From the NCBI GenBank assembly GCA_035626675.1, contig DASPNH010000210.1, positions 5,488 to 69,487 of the forward strand: 64,000 bases of DNA, given 5' to 3'. A model generated the notes under the pieces. The model saw only the letters and a program-made list of their open reading frames with translations, did not search any database and was not told where the DNA came from. Every line of letters starts with the position of its first letter. Position 1 is the stretch's first letter. A program made the translations under genes and the position numbers. Positions 53,827 through 63,591 of the stretch are shown here, piece after piece. This stretch comes from DASPNH01 sp035626675. Its GTDB lineage: Bacteria; Desulfobacterota; Binatia; UBA1149; CAITLU01.

Positions 53827-55251
53827 GTGGCCCGGGCAAGGTGGCTGACCCCGCTTCTCGCTACGACCGCTCTGACGGCGGCGGCTTGCACGCAGTTCGA
53901 GCCGTACCGGCGTTACGACATCGCTCCCTCCGCGAAGGCGCCGGACGTCGATGTCATCGACGCACGCCTCCTGCTGATCGGCGACGCCGGTGATCCCGAC
54001 CGCGACGGCGAGCCCGTCCTGCAGCTTCTGACCAAGAAGGCGCGCGAGCTGGAGGACCGCACCACCGTCGTCTTTCTGGGCGACAACGTCTACGAGCGCG
54101 GCATGCCCAAGATCGACCTGCCCGATCCTCTGGCCGAGGTCACCGAGGCTTCCAAGGTCCTGCTGCCCGACCTGATCGATTCGCGAAAGGAGGCCGAGCG
54201 CTGTCTCAACTCGCAGATCGACGTCGTGCGTGGCTCGCGTGTTCCGGCGATCTTCATTCCGGGCAATCACGACTGGGACCAGTTCGAGCTGGGAGGCTGG
54301 GACCGCATCCTGGAGCAGGGCAAGTTCATCGAGGCGGCGCGCCAGCAGGGCAACAACGTCTGGCTGCTGCCGGCCGGCGGCTGCCCCGGACCGGTCTCCA
54401 TTCCGCTGGGCAAGCGCGGAATGCTGATCGTGATCGACACGCAGTGGTTCCTGGAGACGAGCATCGACGGCAAGCCCACGCCCGACAACAATCCCACCGG
54501 CTGCTTCTACATCACCGAGGACCAGGTGCATGACGGCCTGATCACGCAGTCGAAGATCGCCGCGCGCGAAGGCCGCCGCATCATCGTCGCTGCCCACCAT
54601 CCGCTCGAGAGCGCGGGTCCGCACGGTGGCTTCGTCGAAGGCTGGACCCACCTGTTCCCGATGCGCTTCCTGCGCCACTACGTGCCGTTCTACATGGAGT
54701 GGGTGCCGATGCCTTTCGTCGGAACGATGATGGTGTGGGCGCGCCAGTACTTCTCGCCGAGCGCGCAGGACTTCTCCAACGAACGCAACGAGCACCTGCG
54801 TGGCTGGCTTCGCAAGACCCTCGACGACGCCGAGAACGAGAATGCGCCGGCGCTCGTCTACGCGGCCGGGCACGATCACAGCCTGCAGGTGTTCCGCACT
54901 CATCCCGGCCCGCATTACGCGCTGGTCAGCGGCCTCGGAGCCAAGTCGCGCGCGTCGGGAGTCGGCATCGCCAACAACACGCTGTTCGCGCACTCCAATC
55001 CTCTCAATCCGGGCTTCATGCAGCTCGACTTCCTGAAGGACGGCACGGTGCGCCTCGGCATCATCGAGGTCACGGCCGAGCAGACCACCGAAAGCGCCGA
55101 GTACGTGGCGGGTGACGAGGTCTTCTCCTACATCCTGACCGCCGGACGCGCTCCGACGGTGTCGCGCTGGCAGCGCTGGCGCGAGCGGCTGCGACGCAGC
55201 GAGCGCAGGCAGCAGATGCAGCAGGAGCAGCAGGAGCAGCCGCCCTGGTGA
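53827..55251 (+). CDS. Metallophosphoesterase lipoprotein
   Basis: A 474-residue protein from a GTG with GAGGGAGGA upstream; the longer frame runs through the divergent gene. The signal ends in a lipobox ALTAAAC, so it is membrane-anchored. The calcineurin-like core shows IGDAGD, FLGDNVYERG, IPGNHDWDQ, AAHHPL and AGHDHSLQVF, the five di-metal motifs. The C-terminal tail is Gln/Arg-rich and probably disordered. The substrate is unknown; the envelope location suggests phosphomonoester or phosphodiester scavenging. Confidence 0.92.
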   Translation: MARARWLTPLLATTALTAAACTQFEPYRRYDIAPSAKAPDVDVIDARLLLIGDAGDPDRDGEPVLQLLTKKARELEDRTTVVFLGDNVYERGMPKIDLPDPLAEVTEASKVLLPDLIDSRKEAERCLNSQIDVVRGSRVPAIFIPGNHDWDQFELGGWDRILEQGKFIEAARQQGNNVWLLPAGGCPGPVSIPLGKRGMLIVIDTQWFLETSIDGKPTPDNNPTGCFYITEDQVHDGLITQSKIAAREGRRIIVAAHHPLESAGPHGGFVEGWTHLFPMRFLRHYVPFYMEWVPMPFVGTMMVWARQYFSPSAQDFSNERNEHLRGWLRKTLDDAENENAPALVYAAGHDHSLQVFRTHPGPHYALVSGLGAKSRASGVGIANNTLFAHSNPLNPGFMQLDFLKDGTVRLGIIEVTAEQTTESAEYVAGDEVFSYILTAGRAPTVSRWQRWRERLRRSERRQQMQQEQQEQPPW

Positions 55252-55311
55252 TGCGGCCGTGGTTCACGCGCCGTGTCGCGCAGCGCGCGAACGTTCGTTG
55301 CCGGGGCACCC

Positions 55312-57066
55312 CTAGCGGACCACGTAGGCGCGCCAGCCGCCGTACGCGGTGATGTCCTCGGCGCCGGCCAGCGCTTCGGTCTCGCAGACGAAGCCGCTGA
55401 CCTGCGAGCCGTCCTCGAGCGTCAGCTTGCCGATGGCCAGGGGCCGGGGCACTTCGGCCACGAAACTGCCGAAGGCCTGCGGCGACAGCGACCACACCTC
55501 GACTTCGATGCAGGCGCCGCCGCTTGCCACCCGTCGCAGGCCCGGCTTGGGCGGCGAGACGCCAGCCAGCGCGAAGAGCCGGTAGTCGGCGCTCGTGCGC
55601 GTTCGCGCCTCCAGTCGAGCTCCGCGCGAGGCGAGCTGGTGATGCAGCGGCATGCCGGACAGATGTGCGCCGACCACCGCGATCGCAATGCGGGCCGGCG
55701 GCCGCAGGCGCGGAACGGCAGCGGCTACTTCCTTCTCGAGCCTGCTCCCGAGCGCGACCAGCAGCGCCTCCGAATCGGGCCCGCCGCAGATGGTCACGCC
55801 GAAAGGAACGCCGACGCTCCACGCACCGCTCGGCACCGCGAGCGCCGCCATGCCGAGAAGGTTGGCGAAGTTGTTGAACACGCCGATCTTCGGGCTCGCT
55901 TCCAGCGGGCGCGCCATCACCTCGGCGATGCGGAAGAGCTGGGGAACCGTGGGCACCAGCAGTACGTCCACGCTCTTTCGGATCGGCGCGGTGGCGCGCT
56001 TTTGCTGCTCGAGCTTCTGCAGGCTCGCCTCGACCTGCGCCGAGGTGATGCTGGCGGAATCGGCGACGATGGCCGCCACGGCAGGATCGACGGCGTCGGG
56101 ATGCGCGCGCAGAAAGCTGCCGAAGGCGCGGTCACGCTCGACCAGCCATGCACCGCGGCTGTAGAGCAGGTCTGCGGTCTCGCGAAACGGTGCGTATTCG
56201 ATCTCGACGGCGACGCCGCCGCAGCGCTCGAACGCCTGGACGGCCGCGGCGAACAGCGAGTGCGCTTCGATGTCGAGCGGCGCCAGCTCGGTCGGCGTCG
56301 GGATGCCGAAGCGAAACGTCGCGGGCGCCTCGTTGCCGCGCGATGCGCCGCCGCGCACGCCGGTTCTTGCGCCCGGGGACCGGGGCTCGCGCATCACTGC
56401 GAAAACGCGCTCGGCCTCACCGCAGGTTCGCGCGAACACCGACACGCAATCCAGCGACGGGCATGCCGGCACGACGCCCGCCGTGCTGACGGCGCCGCGC
56501 GTGGGCTTGAGTCCCACCACGCCGTTGAGCACCGCAGGGACCCGGCCCGAGCCGGCGGTGTCCGTTCCCAGAGCGAAGCTGACGAGGCCTTGCGCCACCA
56601 CCACTGCCGACCCGCTGCTCGAGCCGCCGGCGATGTACTCGGCGGCATGCGCGTTGCGACACGGCCCGTGCGGCGAGCGCGTTCCGACGAGCCCCGTCGC
56701 GAACTGATCCATGTGCGTCTTGCCGAGCAGGATCGCTCCGGCGGCAAGCAGCCGCTCGACGGCAAGCGCGGTGCGGTCGGCGACGTAGCTGTAGGCCGGA
56801 CAGCCGGCGGTGGTCGGCAGGCCCGCCACGTCGATGTTGTCCTTGACGGCGAACGGGACGCCATAGAGCGGCAGCCCCTGCGGGCCATGAGCCTCCAGCT
56901 CGGAGATGCGCGCTTGCAGCGAGTCGCGTCCGAGCACGTGGATCCACGCTTCGGGCCGCCTGGAAAGCTCGATGGCGTCCAGAACGTCGTCGACGATCTG
57001 CTGCGGCGTGATGCGTCCGCTCTGGAGCGAGGTCGATAGCGCAGCGATGTCGGTTAGATCGGTCAT
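55312..57066 (-). CDS. atzF: Allophanate hydrolase
   Basis: A 584-residue amidase-signature hydrolase with a C-terminal added domain (about 450-584), the length expected for allophanate hydrolase. The catalytic triad is Lys75 (AVKDNID), cis-Ser149 (GGSSSGSA) and Ser173 (GTDTAGSGR). It splits allophanate to CO2 and ammonia. It follows the carboxylase gene by 77 bases in the same direction, completing the pathway begun by that enzyme. Confidence 0.93.
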   Translation of the reverse strand: MTDLTDIAALSTSLQSGRITPQQIVDDVLDAIELSRRPEAWIHVLGRDSLQARISELEAHGPQGLPLYGVPFAVKDNIDVAGLPTTAGCPAYSYVADRTALAVERLLAAGAILLGKTHMDQFATGLVGTRSPHGPCRNAHAAEYIAGGSSSGSAVVVAQGLVSFALGTDTAGSGRVPAVLNGVVGLKPTRGAVSTAGVVPACPSLDCVSVFARTCGEAERVFAVMREPRSPGARTGVRGGASRGNEAPATFRFGIPTPTELAPLDIEAHSLFAAAVQAFERCGGVAVEIEYAPFRETADLLYSRGAWLVERDRAFGSFLRAHPDAVDPAVAAIVADSASITSAQVEASLQKLEQQKRATAPIRKSVDVLLVPTVPQLFRIAEVMARPLEASPKIGVFNNFANLLGMAALAVPSGAWSVGVPFGVTICGGPDSEALLVALGSRLEKEVAAAVPRLRPPARIAIAVVGAHLSGMPLHHQLASRGARLEARTRTSADYRLFALAGVSPPKPGLRRVASGGACIEVEVWSLSPQAFGSFVAEVPRPLAIGKLTLEDGSQVSGFVCETEALAGAEDITAYGGWRAYVVR

Positions 57067-57143
57067 CGCAGCGGTGCAGCCGTCATCGCACGGATCGTGG
57101 CGCCGCGGTACCGGTACGGCCGGTCATCGCAGCCCCGCACTGG

Positions 57144-60100
57144 TCATCGCAGTGGTCGCAGCGCGAGCAGCGGAGCGCCAGCCACCACGATCTGTCCGGC
57201 CGTGCAAGCCAGCTTCTCCACGACGCCGGTCACGGGCGCAGGCACGGGCGTTTCGGTCTTCATCGCCGACAGCACCACCAGTTCCTGGCCGGCCTCGACC
57301 TTCTGGCCTTCCTCGACCGGCACGCTCCAGACCTGCGCGCCCAGCGGCGCCTTGACGACGATGGCGTCGGCAGAGGCGACGAACTCCTCGGTCTGCGAGC
57401 GCAGCGAGGACAGGCTGCCTTCGGCGCTTCGGGCCGCCTCGAATTCTCCCGAATCGATCCAGCGCTGGCGCTCTTGGGCGAATGCCGCCTGCTGCTGGCG
57501 CCGAAAGGTGCCCGCGTCCTCGGCGATCGAGCCGAGGAAACGGTGATAGGCGTCGACGTCGAAGACGTCTTCCTCGATGCGCAGCTCGTGACGTCCCTCC
57601 ACCACGGCGCGGCGCATCTCGAGCAGCTCGCCCGCTTCGACAGGGTAGAATCGGATCTGGTCGAAGAAGCGCAGCAGCCACGGCGCGCCGGCGTTGCCGG
57701 CAGCCCATCGCTCGTAGGTGTTCCACACCGGCACGGTGCGCCCGACCAGCTGATAGCCGCCCGGCCCTTCCATGCCGTAGATGCAGAGGTAGGCGCCGCC
57801 GATGCCGACCGCGTTCTCCGGCGTCCACGTCCGCGCCGGATTGTACTTGGTCGTGACAAGGCGATGGCGAGGATCGACGGGCGTGGCCACGGGCGCGCCC
57901 AGGTAGACGTCGCCGAGGCCGAGCACCAGGTAGCTGGCGCCGAAGACGATGCGGTAGACGTCGTCGTGCGAGTCCAGGCCGTTGATGCGCCGGATGAACT
58001 CGATGTTGCTCGGACACCACGGCGCATCGTCGCGCACCACGGCCATGTACTTCTCGATGGTCTTGATCGCCTGCGGGTCGTTCCACGACAGCGGCAGATG
58101 CACGATGCGAGTGGCCAGGCGCAGCCCGGCTCCCGAGCCGATGCCGTCTTCGAGCGCTTCGAGCATGGCCAGCAGCCGCATCAGCGGCAGCACGCGCGGA
58201 TCGTAGTGGACCTGGACCGAGCGGATGCCCGGCGTGACGTCGACGATGCCCGGCATCGATCCTTCGTCGCGCGCCTTGTGGATCGCTTCGAAGAGAAGCT
58301 GCGCGCGGATGCGAAGATCGATGTCGAGGACCAGCGGCCCGTACTCGACCAGCACGTAGCGATCGCCGCTGCGGCGGTACGTGACCTCGGGCGTTGCAGC
58401 GGTGGCAGCGCGGCGCGACACCACGCCGCTGGTCAGCGGGCCGCGATGCGATCCTCCGGCGGCAGGCGTGATCCCGTGTGTGCGATCGACGTAGCCGCGC
58501 TTTTGCAGCCAGGCGTCCTGCGCCTGGTCGAGCGAGGTCGCCTCGTCGATGGAGACGGCGCGGAAGGTGACGGAGTCGCCCGGGCTGAGCTGTCCGAGCT
58601 TCCACAGGTCGGCGTGGATGACGACGGCCGGACAGACGAAGCCGCCGAGGCTCGGGCCGTCCGGTCCGAGGATCACCGGCATGTCGCCGGTGAAGTCGAC
58701 CGAGCCGACGCCGTAGGCAGTGTCGTGGATGTTCGAGGGATGCAGGCCCGCGTCGCCGCCGTCGCTGCGCGCCCACGCCGGTTTGGGTCCGATCAGCCGC
58801 ACGCCGGTGCGCGCCGACTGGTAGTGGACCTCGAAGCTGTTCGCGTAGAACGCGGTGATGTCGTCCTCGGTGAAGAACTCCGGGCTTGCGTGCGGCCCAT
58901 CGATCACGCGCAGCTCCCACGCCTGGGAGTACTGCTGCTGCATGGCACGCGCCCAGCCCGGCTCGAGCATCTCGTCCGGCGCCGCATCGGCGTTGCCGAG
59001 CGGAAGCACGTCACCGACCACCAGCGCGCGGCCGGAATGTCCGCCAAAGCGTCCGAGCGTGAAGGTGGATCGTGAGCCGAGGTACTCGGGAACGTCCAGG
59101 CCGCCGCGCACGAGCAGATAGCTGCGCGCGCCAGGGCCGACGATGGCGCCGAGCTCGAGCACGAAGCCGGCCGGCACCTCGACGGGCTCCCACATCGCGC
59201 ACGGCTGGCCATCCAGCAGCGCGTCGACGGCGGCGCCGGTGATGCAGACGGTGGATGCACGGTGGAAGAGCAGGGTGGGGCCGCGCAGCGTCACCTCCAG
59301 ACCGGCGGCTCCTTCGGCGTTGCCCAGAATGCGGTTGCCGATGCGCAGCGCCAGATCGTCCATCGGGCCCGACGGCGGCACGCCCACGTGCCAGTAGCCG
59401 AGACGCCCCGGCCAGTCCTGCACCGTCGTCATGGCGCCAGCTTCGATCACCTCGACCGCTTCCGGCTCGAAGCGGAAGTCGGCGAGCGAGCCCGTGTGAT
59501 GCTCGGCGCGCTCGAGCTCGTCCCATGCGGCGACGGCGCGCGCGTACTCGAGGTTGGTGCGGACTCCGCCGAGACGGGTTCGTTCGAGCGCGTCGCGCAG
59601 CCTGTTCAACGCAGCGGTGCGGTCGCTGCCGCAGGCGATGACCTTGGCCAGCAGCGGATCGTAGAAGGGGGAGACCTCGGTGCCGCGCTCGACCCAGCCG
59701 TCGATGCGCACGTCGCCGGGCAGTTCGGCCTCCGAGAGGACGCCGGTGCTCGGCTGGAAGGCGCGGCCGGGATCCTCGGCGTACAGCCGCACTTCGATGG
59801 CATGGCCGCGCGGCTGGTGGGTGTAGTCTCGCATCGGCGAGGCATCGCCGGCGCCGAGCCGGATCATCCACTCGACCAGGTCGATGCCGCAGACCTCCTC
59901 GGTCACGCCATGCTCGACCTGCAGTCGCGTGTTGACCTCCAGGAAGTAAAAGTCTTCGCTGCGCGAATCGACCAGGAACTCGACGGTGCCGGCGGACCGG
60001 TACGAGACGGCCTTGCCGAGCTGGACGGCCGCGCCATGGATGCGCGCCGCCAGCTCGCGTGACAGTCGCGGCGCCGGACACTCCTCGAACACCTTCTGCC

Positions 60101-60809
60101 GGCGGCGCTGCAGCGAGCAGTCGCGCTCGCCGAGGCTGAGCACGCTGCCGCCGCCGTCGCCGAACAGCTGTACCTCGATGTGACGCGCTCGCGGCACGAA
60201 CTTTTCGACGAAGGTCTGTCCGCTGCCGAAGTGCGCGGCCGCAAGGCGTGCCACGCGCTCGTACTCGCGCTCGACCTCGTGCTGGTCGTGGCACAGCCAC
60301 ATGCCGATGCCGCCGCCGCCGGCCGTGGCCTTGAGCAGGACCGGAAAGCCGATGTCGCGTGCGGCCGCGACCGCGGCGTCCACGTCGTCGAGCACGTCGC
60401 TGCCGGGGCAGATCGGCACGCCCGCCGCCGCGGCGAGCTCGCGCGCGCGATGCTTGAGGCCGAAGTCGCGGATCTGCTGCGAGGTGGGGCCGAGGAAGGC
60501 GATGCCGGCATGCTCGCAGGCGGCGGCGAAGTCGGCGTTCTCGCTGAGCAGGCCGTAGCCGGGATGGACGGCGTCGGCGCCGCGCTCGCGCGCGACCTCG
60601 AGGATACGCTCGGCGCGCAGGTAGCTCTCGGCCACCGGCGGCGGGCCGATGTGGACGGCCTCGGTCGCCTCGCGAACGTGGCGCGCTCCCGAGTCGGCGT
60701 CGCTGAAGACCGCCAGCGAGGCCACGCCGAGCCGATCGCACGTGCGAATGACGCGGCAAGCGATCTCGCCGCGATTGGCGATCAGAACTTTGCGCGGAAG
60801 GTTCTTCAT
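57144..60809 (-). CDS. Urea/guanidine carboxylase (biotin-dependent)
   Basis: A 1221-residue multidomain enzyme. It has biotin carboxylase (1-450: KVLIANRGEIACRVI, GYGLLSENADFA, ATP-grasp loop ATAGGGGIGMW, EVNTRLQVEHGVTE), a KipA/KipI-type carboxyltransferase (about 470-1080: AMTTVQDWPGRLGYW, GLEVTLRGPTLLFHR, GVVSRRA, RSVQVHYDPR), and a C-terminal biotinyl domain with the attachment Lys in LSAMKTETPV. Annotated urea carboxylases next to the two associated proteins (60877-62360) have been shown in other bacteria to prefer guanidine. Product allophanate or carboxyguanidine is passed to the hydrolases. The specificity residue was not resolved here. Confidence 0.93.
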   Translation of the reverse strand: MKNLPRKVLIANRGEIACRVIRTCDRLGVASLAVFSDADSGARHVREATEAVHIGPPPVAESYLRAERILEVARERGADAVHPGYGLLSENADFAAACEHAGIAFLGPTSQQIRDFGLKHRARELAAAAGVPICPGSDVLDDVDAAVAAARDIGFPVLLKATAGGGGIGMWLCHDQHEVEREYERVARLAAAHFGSGQTFVEKFVPRARHIEVQLFGDGGGSVLSLGERDCSLQRRRQKVFEECPAPRLSRELAARIHGAAVQLGKAVSYRSAGTVEFLVDSRSEDFYFLEVNTRLQVEHGVTEEVCGIDLVEWMIRLGAGDASPMRDYTHQPRGHAIEVRLYAEDPGRAFQPSTGVLSEAELPGDVRIDGWVERGTEVSPFYDPLLAKVIACGSDRTAALNRLRDALERTRLGGVRTNLEYARAVAAWDELERAEHHTGSLADFRFEPEAVEVIEAGAMTTVQDWPGRLGYWHVGVPPSGPMDDLALRIGNRILGNAEGAAGLEVTLRGPTLLFHRASTVCITGAAVDALLDGQPCAMWEPVEVPAGFVLELGAIVGPGARSYLLVRGGLDVPEYLGSRSTFTLGRFGGHSGRALVVGDVLPLGNADAAPDEMLEPGWARAMQQQYSQAWELRVIDGPHASPEFFTEDDITAFYANSFEVHYQSARTGVRLIGPKPAWARSDGGDAGLHPSNIHDTAYGVGSVDFTGDMPVILGPDGPSLGGFVCPAVVIHADLWKLGQLSPGDSVTFRAVSIDEATSLDQAQDAWLQKRGYVDRTHGITPAAGGSHRGPLTSGVVSRRAATAATPEVTYRRSGDRYVLVEYGPLVLDIDLRIRAQLLFEAIHKARDEGSMPGIVDVTPGIRSVQVHYDPRVLPLMRLLAMLEALEDGIGSGAGLRLATRIVHLPLSWNDPQAIKTIEKYMAVVRDDAPWCPSNIEFIRRINGLDSHDDVYRIVFGASYLVLGLGDVYLGAPVATPVDPRHRLVTTKYNPARTWTPENAVGIGGAYLCIYGMEGPGGYQLVGRTVPVWNTYERWAAGNAGAPWLLRFFDQIRFYPVEAGELLEMRRAVVEGRHELRIEEDVFDVDAYHRFLGSIAEDAGTFRRQQQAAFAQERQRWIDSGEFEAARSAEGSLSSLRSQTEEFVASADAIVVKAPLGAQVWSVPVEEGQKVEAGQELVVLSAMKTETPVPAPVTGVVEKLACTAGQIVVAGAPLLALRPLR

Positions 60810-60818
60810 GGGCGACAG

Positions 60819-60873
60819 GAAAAAGTGGTCAGGCGCCTTTTTCAGCAGCCGAAAAAGGCGACTGACCCCTTTC
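60819..60873. repeat. GGGGTCAG-type palindrome, locus 13 (inside the operon)
   Basis: GAAAAAGTGGTCAGGCGCCT opens (60819) and AGGCGACTGACCCCTTTCTC closes the element (60873), with an inner CTTTTTC/GAAAAAG pair. It lies in the 67-base gap between the associated protein gene and the carboxylase start, within one operon. Confidence 0.9.
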
Positions 60874-60876
60874 TCT

Positions 60877-61530
60877 TCAGCGGTAGACCACCATGCGCAC
60901 GGGCGTGGGGTTGAATGCGTTGCATGGGTTGTTGATCTGCGGGCAGTTCGAGACCATCACCAGCGTGTCCATGTCGGCGCGCAGGTCGACGTATTTGCCG
61001 GGCGCCGACAGTCCGTCGACGATTCCGAGCGACCCGTCGGACTCCACCGGCACGTTCATGAACCAGTTGATGTTGCTGGTCATGTCGCGCTTGCCCATGC
61101 CGCGGCGCGCACTCTCGATCAGGAAATTCTCCACGCACGCATGCTGGTGCCTGGTGTGATGACCGTAGCGCAGCGTGTTGGACTCGCAGCTGCACGCGCC
61201 GCCGATGGTGTCGTGTCGCCCGCAGGTGTCGGCGGTGATGGTCATCAGCGTGCGCCCCTCGGTCGAGATCAGCCGTGTGCCGGTGGTCAGGAAGATGTTG
61301 TTCTGCGCGACGATGGTCTCGGGCGCGCTATAGCGCTCGTCGGTGTCGCGGGCGTTGTAGAGGATGCAGTCGACGGCCTGGTTGCCCTCGAGGTCGATGA
61401 TCCGCAGCGTCTCGCCTTCGGCGACCACATGCGACCAGGGCGCCCGCGCCGCTACGATGGTGTCGTGGACGATGGTGCCGCGGATGTGGCCGGCGTCCTC
61501 GGCCTGGGCATGCTGACCGGCGCCGCTCAT
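60877..61530 (-). CDS. Urea carboxylase-associated protein, shorter paralogue (DUF1989; carboxyguanidine deiminase subunit)
   Basis: A 217-residue DUF1989 protein. The ATG at 61530 overlaps the preceding stop as ATGA. Core blocks are AEGETLRIIDLEGNQAVDCILYNA, ITADTCGRHDTIGGACSCE and NINWFMNVPV, with a His/Cys cluster that could bind zinc. In related clusters the two such proteins form carboxyguanidine deiminase, which turns carboxyguanidine into allophanate. Its product would feed allophanate hydrolase (55312-57066). Confidence 0.88.
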   Translation of the reverse strand: MSGAGQHAQAEDAGHIRGTIVHDTIVAARAPWSHVVAEGETLRIIDLEGNQAVDCILYNARDTDERYSAPETIVAQNNIFLTTGTRLISTEGRTLMTITADTCGRHDTIGGACSCESNTLRYGHHTRHQHACVENFLIESARRGMGKRDMTSNINWFMNVPVESDGSLGIVDGLSAPGKYVDLRADMDTLVMVSNCPQINNPCNAFNPTPVRMVVYR

Positions 61531-62360
61531 GCGTAGTAGTCCTCGGTGTTCTCGAACGCACGCAGCCGCTCGGGCGACGAGCTGCGCAGCGGATCGTCGA
61601 TGCGAGTGGGGCTGCCTCGCCACGCCAGCACGCGCACCGGACCGACGCAGTAAGTCGTGCGCGGGTCCAAAACGTGAGGCGTGTTGGCCAGCACGACCAG
61701 CACGCGCATCTCGGCCTGGAGGTTCACGTGCGAAGGCCGGGCGGGCAAGCGGGCGAAGGCGAGCGATCCGTCCTGCTGCACGCGCACGGGCTTGAACAGG
61801 TTGATGCCGGGACCGATGTCGCGGCGCGACAGCCCGTGCTTGGCCAGCGCCAGGATGAACCGCTCGCGCGCGCTCGGCGCCGGGCCGTGGTTGTCGCCGC
61901 TGCCGTACCGGGCCGCGTTCGACCAGGGGCTGGAGGCGGCGCAGAACGTGTCGTGTCCGGCGCTGGTATCGGCGCGAATCGACATCAGCACGCGCCCCAT
62001 GTCCGAGAGCAGCAGCGCACCCGGTCCGAGATATGCCTGCCACTGCACCTTGACGGTGTCGGCGACGTTCAGCCGCTCGTGAAGCTGATCGGCGTTGTAG
62101 ACCAGAAGCGACACGCACGCGTCGCCTTCGAGATCATCGATGCGCAGCGTCGTGCCGCGCTCGAGCACGCGCGATGCGTAGCCCCCCGGCCCCAGGCATT
62201 CATCCCAGCACAGCGTCTCCAGGCTGACGCCGTCGGGAACGTTCTTGGCGTTGCACGCGGGGATCGTCGGCTTGTGCCGCACCGCCGCAGCTTCGCGCTC
62301 TGCCTTGGCACGCGCATGCTCCATCGCGCCGCGCGGCGTGGCTGTTTCCGACGTCGCCAT
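61527..62360 (-). CDS. Urea carboxylase-associated protein, longer paralogue (DUF1989; carboxyguanidine deiminase subunit)
   Basis: A 277-residue DUF1989 protein, homologous to the next gene. Blocks are RGTTLRIDDLEGDACVSLLVYNA, IRADTSAGHDTFCA and GPGINLFKPVRV. The N-terminal 40 residues (HARAKAEREAAAVRHKP) are an added helical segment. Its stop overlaps the shorter paralogue's start. In related bacteria the two proteins act together on carboxyguanidine. Confidence 0.88.
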   Translation of the reverse strand: MATSETATPRGAMEHARAKAEREAAAVRHKPTIPACNAKNVPDGVSLETLCWDECLGPGGYASRVLERGTTLRIDDLEGDACVSLLVYNADQLHERLNVADTVKVQWQAYLGPGALLLSDMGRVLMSIRADTSAGHDTFCAASSPWSNAARYGSGDNHGPAPSARERFILALAKHGLSRRDIGPGINLFKPVRVQQDGSLAFARLPARPSHVNLQAEMRVLVVLANTPHVLDPRTTYCVGPVRVLAWRGSPTRIDDPLRSSSPERLRAFENTEDYYA

Positions 62361-62499
62361 TTCTTCCTCGTACCAGCGAGGTCAGGTCTTGCAATCGAGC
62401 GCGCCCGCCTTGGCGCGCCTGCTTGCCGAATTCGGCCTCGAGCGCGTCGGCTCGGCGCTGCCAGTTTTGGCCGTGACCGTGTTGCCCGCGCGCTGCGTC

Positions 62500-63561
62500 C
62501 TAGTTCGCGACCGCCGCCATGAACGTGTTGTCGAAGCGCAGCTTGACGTTGGCAGCATCGCCGACGGTCTTGCCGCCCGGATACTCGATGCCGACGGCGT
62601 CGGCGGACTTGGCGCCGCTGCCGAGCAGGCCGTGCTCGAAGGAGAACTTGCGCACGTGATCCATCGTCGTCGGCAGCGCGGCGCTGGCGGCGAAGTCGGC
62701 AGCTTCCCTGGCGGTGTAGAACATCCTGGTGGTGGCCAGCTGCGCCTCGAAGCCGGCAAGATCGGTGCCCGATGCCTTGGCCATCGCCTCGCGCGCGGCC
62801 TTGCCCTTCTCGCCCTTGTCCGCGAGCAGCCCGACCACTTCGTACCATGCGCCGACCAGCGCCTTTCCGAGCGCCGGGTTCTCCTTGAGCGTGGCAGTGT
62901 TGACGACCATCAGGTCGATGATCTCGCCGGGGATCTTGCTCGAGTCGAACACCAGGTGCGCCTCGGGCGTCCTGGCGATCTCGGACAGCTGCGGATTCCA
63001 CGTCACCGCCGCGGTGACGCTCTCGGTTGCGAAGATGCCCACGATGTCGGCATCGGAGATGTTGACGACCTTGACGTCCTTTTCGGTCATCTTGACCGAG
63101 TCCAGGGCGCGCGCCAGCAGGTAGTGCGACACCGACAGCTCGACCAGGTGCACGTTCTGCCCCTTGATGTCCTCGAGCCTGCTCTTCTTCTTGAGCACCA
63201 CGCCGTCGTTGCCGTTGGAGAAGTCGCCGACGATCAGGCCGGTGGAGTCGACTCCGCCGGCGGCCGGGATGGTGAGCGCGTCCATGTTGGTCATGGAGCA
63301 GCCGTCGAACTGCCCGGCCGTATACTGGTTGATGGATTCGACGTAATCGTTGATCTGGACGATCTCGATCTCGATGCCGTTCTCCTTGGCATGCTTGTCG
63401 ATGATCTTGGAGTCGGACAGGTACCCCCACGGCATCCATCCGACGTAGATCGACCAGGCGATCTTGAACCTGGTCTTGGGTGCGGCACTGGCACCCGAAG
63501 GTGCCAGCGCCGTTCCGATCAGAAGCGAGAACGCGAGGATAAAAGTGAATCTGCTCTTCAT
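62500..63561 (-). CDS. ABC transporter periplasmic binding protein, urea-carboxylase-region type
   Basis: A 353-residue exported binding protein. Signal peptide 1-27 (SGASA). The mature part has the NMT1/taurine-like fold: IAWSIYVGWMPWGYLSDSKIIDKHAKENG, GQFDGCSMTNMDALTIPA, VELSVSHYLLARALD, KIPGEIIDLMVVNTATLK. It corresponds to the substrate-binding protein found beside urea carboxylase operons. No permease or ATPase gene is in the window. It likely feeds guanidine or urea to the downstream enzymes. A 139-base gap separates it from the associated proteins, with no riboswitch I could recognise. Confidence 0.88.
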   Translation of the reverse strand: MKSRFTFILAFSLLIGTALAPSGASAAPKTRFKIAWSIYVGWMPWGYLSDSKIIDKHAKENGIEIEIVQINDYVESINQYTAGQFDGCSMTNMDALTIPAAGGVDSTGLIVGDFSNGNDGVVLKKKSRLEDIKGQNVHLVELSVSHYLLARALDSVKMTEKDVKVVNISDADIVGIFATESVTAAVTWNPQLSEIARTPEAHLVFDSSKIPGEIIDLMVVNTATLKENPALGKALVGAWYEVVGLLADKGEKGKAAREAMAKASGTDLAGFEAQLATTRMFYTAREAADFAASAALPTTMDHVRKFSFEHGLLGSGAKSADAVGIEYPGGKTVGDAANVKLRFDNTFMAAVAN

Positions 63562-63591
63562 TTCCGGTCCCCGTTTCTCGGTTGACTGCAG

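Noticed and set aside
62361..62499. Guanidine riboswitch upstream of the associated-protein genes
   Set aside because: I saw no conserved ykkC-type core in this gap or in the 63562-63591 gap; the true operon leader may lie beyond 64000.
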